Assembly (NCBI GenBank): GCA_017794825.1
Contig: CP051237.1
Location: forward strand, 1,426,001-1,490,000
Source of the DNA: Pararhizobium sp.
GTDB lineage: Bacteria; Pseudomonadota; Alphaproteobacteria; Rhizobiales; Rhizobiaceae
DNA length: 64,000 bases
Direction: 5' to 3'
Part shown: piece after piece, positions 15,863-24,634 of the stretch
How the letters are laid out: the number at the start of each line of letters is the position of its first letter
Numbering within the stretch: position 1 is the first letter of the stretch
Position numbers and translations under genes: made by a program
The notes under the pieces: model-generated
The model's input: only the letters and a program-made list of their open reading frames with translations
Database searches by the model: none
Told to the model about the DNA's origin: nothing

Positions 15863-17536
15863 TCATTCGGAGACGCCGTAGACGTCACGTGCACACTCAA
15901 GCGAAATCATTCCTGAGCGGAGATCATCCAAGACCGACTGTCTGTCACGATCCTTTGGGTCGCCCCACCCACCGCCACCCGGTGAAACAACAGTCAGTAC
16001 ACCTGCTTCCATGCTGGCCTCGCCATAGCTTGCAAGCTCTTCGGAGGCCTCCCTCGTGGATCCGGCAGTAACCAGTCCAGCCTGCCCGGCGGTGCCTCTG
16101 ACAACACCGAAACCTGTTGGTGCACCCACCCCTTCGCCACGCAGATTGTGGCGCGAAGCCGTAAGAAACTCGACAGAATACTCAACACCACTGCCACCGC
16201 GGAACTGCCCTGCACCAGCGCTGTCAATGCGGAACTGATGGCTGAGAAACCGTACGGGATAGATTTGTTCATAAGCCTCGAGGTTCGGCATTGTTATGGC
16301 ACCGAGGCTTTGCAACTGACCAATCTGATCGAACCCGTCACGACAAGACAAAGCGCCTGCACCCGGCTGAGCGGACATGTGAAACAGCACGAAAAGACCG
16401 GATCCATCAGGACGCTGGCCAGATGACACTGGGTGACAGGGCTTGCCCCATCCGGCGGAAACCATCTCCGGAACCGCACCTTCAAATGCACGCCAGCAGG
16501 CATGAACGATCTCGTATGTAGGATGGTGTGTACAGAACGTAAGCGGTGCCGGTTCTTTGGGATTTACGAGACTACCCTCGGGCGCAGAAATCCTGATCAT
16601 CCGGTAACTGCCGCCATTCAGCGGAATCCGCCCGCCCAACAACGTTGCCACTGCAAGATAAACCGCCGAGCACGTATTGGTGTAAGAGCTGTTCTTGTAG
16701 GAATCTATCTGTGGGCCCGTTTCGGTGAAATCTACATGCAGGTCGCTTCCATCGACGGTGATCGTTACCGCTATCGTGACTTTCGTGTCGCTGAACCCGT
16801 CGTTCAGCATGAGGTCCCTTCCGGTATAGCTACCGTCAGGAATTTCCTCAATCCGCTTGCGCACCACCGCTTCGGCATAGTCGAGTACTGCACCACATAG
16901 CGGCTCGAACATATCGTAGCCGAACTCTTCGACAAGTTCGTTGATACGCTGCGACCCGACGCCCACAGCGCCGATCATTGCCTGAATATCGGCGGAAACC
17001 ATTTCCGGGAAGCGCGTATTGAGAGCTACCAGGTAGATCACGTCTCGACATTGCGTACCTGCCTTGACTATCTTGACCGGTGGAATGCGTATTCCTTCAT
17101 GATAGATTTCGCGCGCATTAGGGTTGTAGGTGCCAGCCATGCCGCCGCCGATATCAACCTGATGGGCGCGACCGCAGACAAATGACAAGATTCGGCCACG
17201 TTCAAATACCGGCTGAATAACCGTAAAATCCGGCAGATGGTTCCCACCTGCTACATAGGGATCGTTCAGGAGAAATACATCGCCGTCTGCGATCTCGTCC
17301 CGCCAATACTCAATAAGTCGTTCGACGGCAAAGCCGCCACCTCCGGTGTGAATGGGCACACCGTCGGCTTGCGAGATCAGATTGCCGACACCATCGCAGA
17401 CATAGCAGGAGAAATCGTGGCTCTGATTAAGGATCGGACTGCGCGAGGCGCGTTGCATAACGATTCCCATTTCGCGAGAGACGAAATTGAGTTTGCTCTC
17501 GAAGACCGATATGTCGGTTGGATCGATCCTTTCCAT
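15863..17536 (-). CDS. hyuB: Hydantoinase B/oxoprolinase family subunit
   Basis: A 557-residue protein with the HyuB layout: RIDPTDISVFESKL at the start, SHDFSCYVCDGVGNLISQADGVPIHTG, LNDPYVAGGNHLPDFTV, a long middle region, and the Gly-rich SPGGGGWGDP near the C terminus. With HyuA it forms an ATP-using enzyme that either opens a cyclic amide (hydantoin, oxoproline, lactam) or carboxylates a ketone (acetone/acetophenone carboxylase branch). It starts 4 bp after the HyuA stop. Sequence inspection does not decide between the two reaction types. Confidence 0.92.
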   Translation of the reverse strand: MERIDPTDISVFESKLNFVSREMGIVMQRASRSPILNQSHDFSCYVCDGVGNLISQADGVPIHTGGGGFAVERLIEYWRDEIADGDVFLLNDPYVAGGNHLPDFTVIQPVFERGRILSFVCGRAHQVDIGGGMAGTYNPNAREIYHEGIRIPPVKIVKAGTQCRDVIYLVALNTRFPEMVSADIQAMIGAVGVGSQRINELVEEFGYDMFEPLCGAVLDYAEAVVRKRIEEIPDGSYTGRDLMLNDGFSDTKVTIAVTITVDGSDLHVDFTETGPQIDSYKNSSYTNTCSAVYLAVATLLGGRIPLNGGSYRMIRISAPEGSLVNPKEPAPLTFCTHHPTYEIVHACWRAFEGAVPEMVSAGWGKPCHPVSSGQRPDGSGLFVLFHMSAQPGAGALSCRDGFDQIGQLQSLGAITMPNLEAYEQIYPVRFLSHQFRIDSAGAGQFRGGSGVEYSVEFLTASRHNLRGEGVGAPTGFGVVRGTAGQAGLVTAGSTREASEELASYGEASMEAGVLTVVSPGGGGWGDPKDRDRQSVLDDLRSGMISLECARDVYGVSE

Positions 17537-17540
17537 GCAA

Positions 17541-19637
17541 TCACTTCTCCTTCACAGTCACGACATAATTTCCGAAGGAATCGACTCTTGCGAGATCGCC
17601 TCTATCAAGAAGAACAGAGGTGGTCTTTTCCTCGATCACCGCCGGGCCTTCGATACTGTCGCCGGGCTGCAGGGTCGTGCCGTCGAAGACTTTGGTGTCC
17701 ACGGGAGTATCCGACCATGCGAACCAGACCGGACGCTCGCCGCGGGTAGGTTTGACATCCTTGACAGATGTGATTTCGCGCCATTCGATCTTGTCGGTGT
17801 TGCCGACTGTAACAAACTGGATATTGACCAGTTCCACGGACTGATCGCGATGATCGTGGTGATAGAGTTTTTTGTGGCGGTCGTGAAACCGGACTGTAGC
17901 AGCATCCAGCGCGGATTGCGTCACCGGCAGATCAAGCGGCACGGAAATGTTCCAGACCTGCCCCACATAGCGCAGCTCCACTGAACATCGATGGCTTATC
18001 TTGTCCGTGGTGCAGCCGCTTTCCAACAGTTCAGCAGATGCCTGACCGGCTTCGGTTTCGAGTCGCTCCTGCAATTCTTCCGGCTCGATCTCACTGATGG
18101 GCCGGACAATGCTGATCACCTGATCGCGCTGGATATCGGATAGGAGCATGCCAACGGAACATGCAACAGAAGCCTGTAGCGGAATGTAGACTCCGGCCAT
18201 GCCGAGCATGCGGCGGATTGCGCTAACATGCATGCCTGCGGCTCCTCCGGCCGAGACAAGCATGTATTTTCGCAGATCCAGTCCGCCTTCGGCCGCGACG
18301 ATCCTCAGCGAGGCGGCCATGTTTTCGTTTGCAATACGGATAATATCGAGGGCGCTCTGTTCAACCGAAACGCCCTGTTTTTTTGCAATTCCAACGTCAA
18401 TCGCCTGGCGGGCCAGATGCATATCGAGCGGCATCTTCCCGGCCATGAACTGATCGCCGCTCAACCGGCCGAGGACCAGATTGGCATCCGTTACTGTTGG
18501 CTGAATACCGCCCCGGCCATAACTGGCCGGACCTGGCACCGATCCGGCACTGTCGGGTCCGACGCGCAGCAACCCACCTGGATCCACACGCGCGATGGTG
18601 CCTCCGCCAGTGCCGACGGTGCGAATATCGATCGATGGCACCACCATGTGGTAGCCCTCGATCGCGGTAACATCCTTGTGGTTAGCATTCTTTTGTTCGG
18701 TGACCAGGATGTCGATGCTCGTGCCGCCCATGTCGAAGAAAACGACATCGTCCGCGCCGCTGATTTCGGCCCAGGAGGCTGCCGCAGATCCACCTGCTGC
18801 AGGCCCTGACAGGACGGCCCGTACCGGTGCCGTCAACAGTGGCGCAACGCCGACCAAACCGCCGTTCGACTGCATTATCAGAGGTTCTTGTTGCAGACCG
18901 GCCTCACGCAGGGCAGTGACCAGCTGGATCAGATAACGTGCGGTTTTCGGTCCCACGAAGGCGTTGATCACAGTGGTCGAGGTACGTTCATACTCCCCGA
19001 TCCGCGGGATCAGCTCTGTAGACACAGAAATGAAGTGGTTTGGAAACACCCTGCGCAGATAGTCGGCGACCATGGTTTCGTTTTCGTGGTTGAGAAACGA
19101 ATTGAACAGGCAAATGGCAATGGCCTCGACATCAGCCGCCTTTATCTCCTCCGCCAGCCGATCAAGTTCATCCGCTCGCGGGGTGAGCAGAACATTTCCC
19201 TTTGAATCCACTCGCTCTTCGATAGTAAACCGATTCCAGCGTGGCACGAGTTCCTTAGGATGCGGGCGTCTGATATCCCACACATCCTCTCGAATACCCC
19301 GACGGATTGACAGCGCGTCCCGAAATCCCCTTGTGGCAACGAGTGCTACATCCGCACCCTGCCGCTGAACCATGATATTTGTCGCGACGGTCGTCCCAAG
19401 CCCCAAAAACCGCGTTTGGGACAACAATGCCTCGCGCGATATACCTCGTTCCTGGGCAGCGACATTCAAGGCATCGAACACACCCACAGATGGATCATCC
19501 GGCGTTGAAAGCGCCTTGTGAAATGACAGCGACGGGCCGCTCTCGGTATCTTCGACGATCGAGAGATCAGTAAAGGTTCCGCCTACATCGATGCCAATCT
19601 TGAAACGCTTCGCTTCCGGCGTTTTCGCTGGCGTCAT
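17541..19637 (-). CDS. hyuA: Hydantoinase A/oxoprolinase family ATP-binding subunit
   Basis: A 698-residue protein of the ASKHA-fold hydantoinase A family. The N-terminal phosphate-binding loop GIDVGGTFTD (residues 14-23) is intact, followed by TTVATNIMVQRQGADVAL, the second phosphate motif VVFFDMGGTSID, TVGTGGGTIARVD and a Gly-rich SAGGAAGMHV. The C-terminal part has GDSIEGPAVIEE. It provides ATP-dependent activation for the HyuAB reaction. Its ATG overlaps the stop of the VOC gene by 4 bp, so the two are translated together. Substrate unknown. Confidence 0.92.
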   Translation of the reverse strand: MTPAKTPEAKRFKIGIDVGGTFTDLSIVEDTESGPSLSFHKALSTPDDPSVGVFDALNVAAQERGISREALLSQTRFLGLGTTVATNIMVQRQGADVALVATRGFRDALSIRRGIREDVWDIRRPHPKELVPRWNRFTIEERVDSKGNVLLTPRADELDRLAEEIKAADVEAIAICLFNSFLNHENETMVADYLRRVFPNHFISVSTELIPRIGEYERTSTTVINAFVGPKTARYLIQLVTALREAGLQQEPLIMQSNGGLVGVAPLLTAPVRAVLSGPAAGGSAAASWAEISGADDVVFFDMGGTSIDILVTEQKNANHKDVTAIEGYHMVVPSIDIRTVGTGGGTIARVDPGGLLRVGPDSAGSVPGPASYGRGGIQPTVTDANLVLGRLSGDQFMAGKMPLDMHLARQAIDVGIAKKQGVSVEQSALDIIRIANENMAASLRIVAAEGGLDLRKYMLVSAGGAAGMHVSAIRRMLGMAGVYIPLQASVACSVGMLLSDIQRDQVISIVRPISEIEPEELQERLETEAGQASAELLESGCTTDKISHRCSVELRYVGQVWNISVPLDLPVTQSALDAATVRFHDRHKKLYHHDHRDQSVELVNIQFVTVGNTDKIEWREITSVKDVKPTRGERPVWFAWSDTPVDTKVFDGTTLQPGDSIEGPAVIEEKTTSVLLDRGDLARVDSFGNYVVTVKEK

Positions 19638-20221
19638 TCGTGATAGATGCCTTCTTCGCGCCGTTGCTGAACGCCTTTCCAGATTTCTTCGCGTTTTTTC
19701 AGTATATCGCGCGCTTCATCCGCCCGCTTCAGGAGCGACTCCCTGCTGGCTGTCATGTAGGCCAGTTCAAGCCGTATTCCGTTCGGATCAAAGAAATAGA
19801 TCGACTTGGAGCTCGAGTGGGTCGTCGGTCCGATGACCTCCACACCATGCTCCTCGAGCCGTGCCTTTGCGTCGTGCAACGCCTGCTCGCTTTCGACGGT
19901 CAGAGCCAAGTGGTTCACCCAGCGAGGTGTGTCTGGCGCCGGTGTGTTTGCTTTGCCGTCGAATAGATCGAAGAAAGCAATAGAACTGCCGTCGGCCATC
20001 TCGAAAAACAGATGAAAATACGGGCAGTATTCTCCTGTCGACGGTACGTGATCGTGCCAGACAATACCGATAAGAGGCATATTGAGTATGTCTTCGTAAA
20101 AGTGCCGTGTCTCTTCGCTGTCACGGCAACGATAGGCAATGTGGTTCAGCCCGGAGAGTTGCGGAAAGCTATCTTTTTCGACGTAACAGGCGGGTGTCTT
20201 CGTGATCGGCTTCGGTTCCAT
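19634..20221 (-). CDS. VOC-superfamily (glyoxalase/extradiol dioxygenase fold) protein
   Basis: A 195-residue protein. The ATG at 20221 follows AAAGGAGAAAAT and is chosen over the longer open frame reaching 20440, which would overlap the CoA-transferase gene. Two beta-alpha-beta-beta-beta modules are visible, with candidate metal ligands H in LNHIAYR, E in LFFEMADG, H in VNHLAL and E in RLELAYM. VOC enzymes include glyoxalases, methylmalonyl-CoA epimerases and ring-cleaving dioxygenases; the length and motifs do not choose among them. It sits between the CoA-transferase and hyuA in the same transcript. A basic helical tail of about 40 residues follows the fold. Confidence 0.85.
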   Translation of the reverse strand: MEPKPITKTPACYVEKDSFPQLSGLNHIAYRCRDSEETRHFYEDILNMPLIGIVWHDHVPSTGEYCPYFHLFFEMADGSSIAFFDLFDGKANTPAPDTPRWVNHLALTVESEQALHDAKARLEEHGVEVIGPTTHSSSKSIYFFDPNGIRLELAYMTASRESLLKRADEARDILKKREEIWKGVQQRREEGIYHE

Positions 20222-20252
20222 ATTTTCTCCTTTCAAACTCTGCGTAGGTGTT

Positions 20253-21452
20253 TCATTCAGCAGGTGCAAACTGTTCGACGACTTTGGATTTCTCGAGTGC
20301 CGCGATTTCATCTGCGGACAGATTGAGAACGTCTTGGAGGACTGTCCGAGTATCCTCGCCGACGCGTGGCGCCGGGCGGCGTATGCCGTGATTATCACCC
20401 CTGGTACGAAAGGTCGGTCCCAGCATTTTTGTCGGCCCAAGCCCCGGCTGATCGATCTCCTTCACCAGCGACAAATGTTTGATTTGCGGATCTTCGAACA
20501 CTTCCGGGAACTCATAGACCGGACCGGCTGCGATGGAATGACGAGTCAGGCGTTGAACCCACTCGTCGGTTGTTGCCTTTGCAATGTGCGCTTCCATCCG
20601 TGCTCGGAAGGCGTCGAAATTCTCAAGTCGGTCGGCATTCGTCTTGAAGCGCGGGTCGTCGACCATTTGCATGTCATCGAGTTCTTCGCAGAGCGCCCGC
20701 CACTGTTTAGGGCTGGTCAGAACAATGGTTACAAGACCGTCTGATGTCGGGTAAACCTCGCCCGGCGTCACGCTGGGCGAGCGGTTGCCGAGGCGCTTTG
20801 GTGCAATACCTGATTCAAAGTAGTTTGCTACCGGATCGGGTAGCAGTCCCAATGTGGATGCGAGCAGATTTATATCGATATACGCACCTTCCCCCTTCCG
20901 TTCGCGTCGTACCAGAGCTGCATTCACCGCGCCGATGGCCACGTTTGCGGCGGCAACATCCGCGAGTGATCCGGCGGGGCGGGTTGGAGGATCACCCGGC
21001 ATGCCGGTAAGAGCCATGAATCCCGCCTGACCAAGAGCTACAGAGTTGTAGCCTCCACGCCGGGAGAGCGGGCCGTCCTGTCCGAAACCGGTAATCGACA
21101 CGTACACTATGTCGTGTTTTACCGCCTTGACTTGCTCATAACCGATACCAAGTCGCTCCGCCGTTCCAGGCAGAAAATTTTCAACCACGACATCAGATTG
21201 CGCCGCGAGATTCAGCACCAGTTTGCAGCCCTCTTCGGTTTTCATATCAATCGCAATGCCGCGTTTATTGCGGTTGAGAGCAGCAAACGAGGCGGTCATA
21301 CCGGTCTTGCCGCGGAGCCACCGCAGATCATCGCCTCGACCGGGCCGTTCGACTTTGATTACATCAGCTCCCAAGTCACCCAGCGTCGCAGCTACAAGGG
21401 GCCCTGCCAGTATCCGCGACAGATCGAGAACCCGGATCCCCTCGAGAAACAT
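20253..21452 (-). CDS. Class III CoA-transferase (CaiB/BaiF family)
   Basis: A 399-residue enzyme that moves CoA between carboxylic acids. It shows the family start GIRVLDLSRILAGPLVAATLGDLGADVIKVERPGRGDD and the active-site region GSLADVAAANVA, whose Asp is the acyl-anhydride-forming residue in formyl-CoA transferase. SPSVTPGEVYPTSDG and a C-terminal GEDTRTVLQD are also typical. It begins directly after the enoyl-CoA hydratase gene. With the PrpE-type ligase it gives the cluster two ways to form CoA esters, pointing to a pathway through CoA thioesters. Confidence 0.92.
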   Translation of the reverse strand: MFLEGIRVLDLSRILAGPLVAATLGDLGADVIKVERPGRGDDLRWLRGKTGMTASFAALNRNKRGIAIDMKTEEGCKLVLNLAAQSDVVVENFLPGTAERLGIGYEQVKAVKHDIVYVSITGFGQDGPLSRRGGYNSVALGQAGFMALTGMPGDPPTRPAGSLADVAAANVAIGAVNAALVRRERKGEGAYIDINLLASTLGLLPDPVANYFESGIAPKRLGNRSPSVTPGEVYPTSDGLVTIVLTSPKQWRALCEELDDMQMVDDPRFKTNADRLENFDAFRARMEAHIAKATTDEWVQRLTRHSIAAGPVYEFPEVFEDPQIKHLSLVKEIDQPGLGPTKMLGPTFRTRGDNHGIRRPAPRVGEDTRTVLQDVLNLSADEIAALEKSKVVEQFAPAE

Positions 21453-22184
21453 CTAGCTGTCCTCCCTAGGCAGAATCGTTTCGATCACCGAAGCTGCCTC
21501 GGGTACGGCTGTGCGGGCGATATGATCGATCCGGGATTTCATCTGAGCCAGCGGCAGGAACGGCTTTGACAGAAGAAACTCCACATACTCGTGGACTTTT
21601 TCGTCGAGTTCGCCGTTTTCGACGACCTCGGTTAGCAATCCAATTTCTTTAAGTTCGGTTGCGTCATACCGCCTTCCGGTAAGGACGATTTCCTTTGTTC
21701 GTGCGGCCCCAATAAGCCTCACCATTCGCGTCGTAGTCCCTACCCCCAGCAGGACACCAAGATCGACCTCCGAGATCCAGAATTGCGCTTTTCTGGCAGC
21801 ATATCGAAAGTCGCAGGCCAGGGTCAGACCCCAGCCAGCACCAACTGCATGGCCGTTTACCTTTGCCACGGTAATCTGTTCAAGCTGTTCGAGGCTGTTT
21901 GTCGCCCGTTCGAATAGTCGACGAAATTGTGATTTCGCTCCTTTGAAGGCAATGCGCTTTTCCTCTGGCGAGGAATCCGATTTTATTTTTGACTCCGCGC
22001 CAGCACTGAAGGTCGGCTCGGTAGCGGAGAGGACTATTACGCGTGTGTCTACATCATCAACAAAGCTTGCGATCGCGTCGTTGAGCTCGGATAGTATTTC
22101 TTCGCCCAGCGCATTTCGTTTGTCCGGCCTATCCAGTCGGATCTCTGCCCATCCGTTGTTCCGCTGCACGATTACCTGAGCCAA
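21453..22184 (-). CDS. Enoyl-CoA hydratase/isomerase family protein
   Basis: A 243-residue crotonase-fold protein. The oxyanion-hole segments are visible as FSAGAESK and the HAVGAGWGLTLACDFRYA block; SEVDLGVLLGVGTTTRMVRLIG is the region that holds the catalytic Glu in hydratases. It is slightly shorter than the 257-260 residues usual in the family because the C-terminal helix is short. It is probably the first enzyme gene of the leftward operon 22184-13940 and the regulator gene upstream may share the transcript. Hydration, isomerisation or hydrolysis of an acyl-CoA are all possible. Confidence 0.9.
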   Translation of the reverse strand: MAQVIVQRNNGWAEIRLDRPDKRNALGEEILSELNDAIASFVDDVDTRVIVLSATEPTFSAGAESKIKSDSSPEEKRIAFKGAKSQFRRLFERATNSLEQLEQITVAKVNGHAVGAGWGLTLACDFRYAARKAQFWISEVDLGVLLGVGTTTRMVRLIGAARTKEIVLTGRRYDATELKEIGLLTEVVENGELDEKVHEYVEFLLSKPFLPLAQMKSRIDHIARTAVPEAASVIETILPREDS

Positions 22185-22272
22185 TTCACCCTCGTTTAAT
22201 GCTGGTGGTCGTTCACGCTTAGCGTTTGCACAACCGCCATTCTGTCACGTAGTTAACATTCTCCATCGCTGG

Positions 22273-22959
22273 TCAGTCGCAAACCTGATCGCAGTACTCC
22301 TCAAGTCTCGACAGACTCGGAATATGGATTTCCATTCGTCTTGATTCCAACAGTCCCTCGTGTTGTAGCTGAGAAATTGACTGTGAGATCCAGGGGCGAG
22401 AGGCGTTGGCAATTCGGGCGATGTCTTCTTTGCTGAGGTCGCGAATAATTGCCCGATCGTTATTCGGGCCATAGGCCTCATGCCGGCCAAGCGTTATGAG
22501 GACTTTGATCAGTCGACCCATTGCGGAATGCAACGCAAAATATCCGGCCCGGGTTATCGCCGAAGCAGCAGTTTCAGCCATGGTTTTGGACATGGCGATG
22601 GCAAGAGTCGGATGGGACTCCATGAAAGCCTCGAAACGCACAACGTCCACTGAATCGACCGTACATCGGTCGATAGCTTCACAGGATAAGACGCGCGGAA
22701 TACTTGCAAGACTGCTGATTAATCCCAGTGTGGCGCCTTCGGTCCAGATGCCGGTAGTGATCTCGTTACCAGACGCAGATACCATGTACGTCCGCGCCCG
22801 TCCCTTGCGCACAACAAAGAAACATCTTCGTTTGTCGCCGAGATGAAAAATCGTCTCCCCCGGTTCATACTCCTGTTTCTGTAAAAGTCGCTTGGCCTCG
22901 GCACCGCCAAGCTCCGCCAGTTCAGCGAGTATTTCAACGATGTGCGCGTTTGATTTCAA
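22273..22959 (-). CDS. Crp/Fnr-family transcription regulator
   Basis: A regulator with an N-terminal cyclic-nucleotide-type beta barrel (YEPGETIFHLGDKRRCFFVVRKGRAR) and a C-terminal winged helix (LSKEDIARIANASRPWISQSISQLQ). No Cys cluster for an iron-sulphur centre is visible in the barrel, so it is not a classical oxygen-sensing Fnr. The frame is open up to a TTG at 23043, but that would overlap the 18-bp palindrome at 23026; the in-frame TTG at 22959 is preferred, giving about 228 residues. There is no in-frame ATG near the start, so this choice is uncertain. It faces the ridA-like operon and probably controls both directions. Confidence 0.82.
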   Translation of the reverse strand: MKSNAHIVEILAELAELGGAEAKRLLQKQEYEPGETIFHLGDKRRCFFVVRKGRARTYMVSASGNEITTGIWTEGATLGLISSLASIPRVLSCEAIDRCTVDSVDVVRFEAFMESHPTLAIAMSKTMAETAASAITRAGYFALHSAMGRLIKVLITLGRHEAYGPNNDRAIIRDLSKEDIARIANASRPWISQSISQLQHEGLLESRRMEIHIPSLSRLEEYCDQVCD

Positions 22960-23025
22960 TGACGTTCGATTCTTGCAATGCAGTCCAAACTCCCGGAAAC
23001 TCTTGACCAAGACCAGCAAGCAAAT

Positions 23026-23043
23026 TTGACATCTCAATGTCAA
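23026..23043. promoter_or_regulatory. 18-bp perfect palindrome TTGACAT-CTCA-ATGTCAA
   Basis: An inverted repeat with 7-bp arms lies in the divergent promoter region between the Crp/Fnr-type gene and the RidA-like gene. The outer TTGAC/GTCAA words are those of Fnr/FixK boxes but the spacing is 8 instead of 4, so it is not a canonical Fnr box. It is the best candidate for the operator of the regulator beside it. Confidence 0.6.
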
Positions 23044-23125
23044 GTAGCTGACAGATGGGCCATTCCCGACCGCTATTTTGTAGGATTACTGTGGCCCAAC
23101 TGGCCCAAGAGCTGGGAGAACAACT

Positions 23126-23572
23126 TTGATCCGACAATCAATTACAACAGTCAAAAATCCGACGCGCAATATCCCCGGCATTAAAGATACAGGCATACCA
23201 GCCGCCTTTTGCGATGCTGTCCGGGTCGATTTACCGACGCATTCGATCATCTACATCTCCGGGAAACTGGGCACAGACGAGGACGGCAACATCGTCAGCA
23301 ACACGATGGAAGGACAGTGCGAGAAAATACTGGAGAAACTGCGCGATGACCTCTCGCAGCAGGGTGCTACCTTGAATGATATTGTACGGACACTGATTTT
23401 CGTCACGGAGCTTAACGAAGATACTCTCCGGGTTCTGCACGAGGTTCGCGGCCGCTTCTTCGATCACGACAAGTTTCCAGCCAGTACGCTCGTGGAATGC
23501 GGCAAGCTCGTGCGTCCAGGTAGTCTGATTGAAATCGAAGCAGAAGCGGTAATTGCCAACACCGCTCAATAA
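23126..23572 (+). CDS. RidA/YjgF-family protein without the canonical Arg
   Basis: A 148-residue protein starting at a TTG that follows GGGAGAACAAC. It has the family signatures IIYISGKLGTDEDGN, QCEKILEKLRDDL and a closing LIEIEAEAV. In true RidA imine deaminases a conserved Arg follows the P-A of the PAR segment and binds the substrate carboxylate; here the segment reads FPASTLVEC, so the Arg is replaced by Ser. Members lacking it usually have other roles tied to specific catabolic operons. The first gene of the rightward operon 23126-28362, it is 30 bp before the TRAP genes. Confidence 0.87.
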   Translation: MIRQSITTVKNPTRNIPGIKDTGIPAAFCDAVRVDLPTHSIIYISGKLGTDEDGNIVSNTMEGQCEKILEKLRDDLSQQGATLNDIVRTLIFVTELNEDTLRVLHEVRGRFFDHDKFPASTLVECGKLVRPGSLIEIEAEAVIANTAQ

Positions 23573-23602
23573 CGCAATATCAAATCGAATACGGAGAACA
23601 CC

Positions 23603-24634
23603 ATGTGGACAGGTATTAAGACCATCTTTGGCGTCTCGGCGCTCTTGTCAGGCTTAACAACGGCAGTTGTAGCGCAGGAATACGAACTCAAGGTGTCCAG
23701 CATGCTGCCGCCGGTCACTACGCATCACAATAAGGTCCTGGTGCCATGGGCAGAAATGCTCGAGGAAAAATCTGATGGGCGCCTTAAAGTAACAATCTTT
23801 CCCGGCTCCTCGCTTTGCAAGCCCACCGAGCAATATAATTGCGTCGAAGCGGGATTGGCCGACATCAGCTACGGCATTCCGGGCTGGTCACCGAACAAGT
23901 TCCCGCGCACCTCCGTTCTCGAACTGCCGTTCCTTTTCAAAACCGCCGAAACCGGATCGCAAATGCTTGCGGAGTTGTGGGATGAATATATCTCGGAAGA
24001 CTATCCGGATGTGCAAATTCTGGCCATGAACGTACATCCTTCGGGCCATATCCATACCAGCGAGACACCGGTGCGCAATGTTGATGACCTTAAGGCGCTA
24101 AGAATCCGCGCGCCTACCGCCGTCACCGGAGATATAATCGAAGGCCTCGGCGGCTCGAAGGTCGGCTTGCCGTCGTCGGAAATCTATCAAGCGATGTCCC
24201 AGGGTACAATCGACGGATTCGTCCTCAACCATGAAGGTGTCCTGGCTTTCAAGCTCAACGAGGTTACGAAGTACCACACCGAATTGTCTATGTACTCGAC
24301 GGTGTTCGCAACCCTCATGAACAAACAGTCTCTCGCTAAACTTCCGGAAGACCTGCAAAAGCTCGTAATCGAGAGTACGGCACCAGGATCCGGATACTGG
24401 GCAGACATTGGAGCGATCTGGGACGGAAACGACCAGAATGCCCGCAATGCGCTGAGCGGCGATGGCCATGAAATCATCACGCTTTCGCCGGAAGAACGGG
24501 CGGAATGGCGGAAAATGGTCGAGGGAATGGACGAGACCTGGGTCTCAAACGCCGAGGCGAACGGCGTATCGAATGCACGGGCTCTGCTCGAAGAGGCACG
24601 TGCACTCGCCGAACAGCACGGGGAAAGCAACTGA
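23603..24634 (+). CDS. TRAP transporter substrate-binding protein (DctP family), second system
   Basis: A 343-residue periplasmic protein with a signal peptide ending TAVVAQ and the mature start YELKVSSMLPPVTTHHNKV. It has the DctP pocket region ALRIRAPTAVTGDIIEGLGG and a Gly-Thr-Asp helix region (SQGTIDGFVLNHEG). A pair of Cys near residues 73 and 80 (LCKPTEQYNC) could form a disulphide. It is followed at once by its two permease genes. The neighbouring ligase, CoA-transferase and HyuAB genes suggest a carboxylic acid ligand. Confidence 0.92.
   Translation: MWTGIKTIFGVSALLSGLTTAVVAQEYELKVSSMLPPVTTHHNKVLVPWAEMLEEKSDGRLKVTIFPGSSLCKPTEQYNCVEAGLADISYGIPGWSPNKFPRTSVLELPFLFKTAETGSQMLAELWDEYISEDYPDVQILAMNVHPSGHIHTSETPVRNVDDLKALRIRAPTAVTGDIIEGLGGSKVGLPSSEIYQAMSQGTIDGFVLNHEGVLAFKLNEVTKYHTELSMYSTVFATLMNKQSLAKLPEDLQKLVIESTAPGSGYWADIGAIWDGNDQNARNALSGDGHEIITLSPEERAEWRKMVEGMDETWVSNAEANGVSNARALLEEARALAEQHGESN

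Noticed and set aside
19634..20440. 268-residue version of the VOC protein
   Set aside because: The extra 73 residues overlap the CoA-transferase gene and lack VOC features; the ATG at 20221 has a strong ribosome binding site.
23026..23043. Canonical Fnr/FixK box
   Set aside because: The half-sites are spaced by 8 bp rather than 4, so it is reported only as a palindrome.
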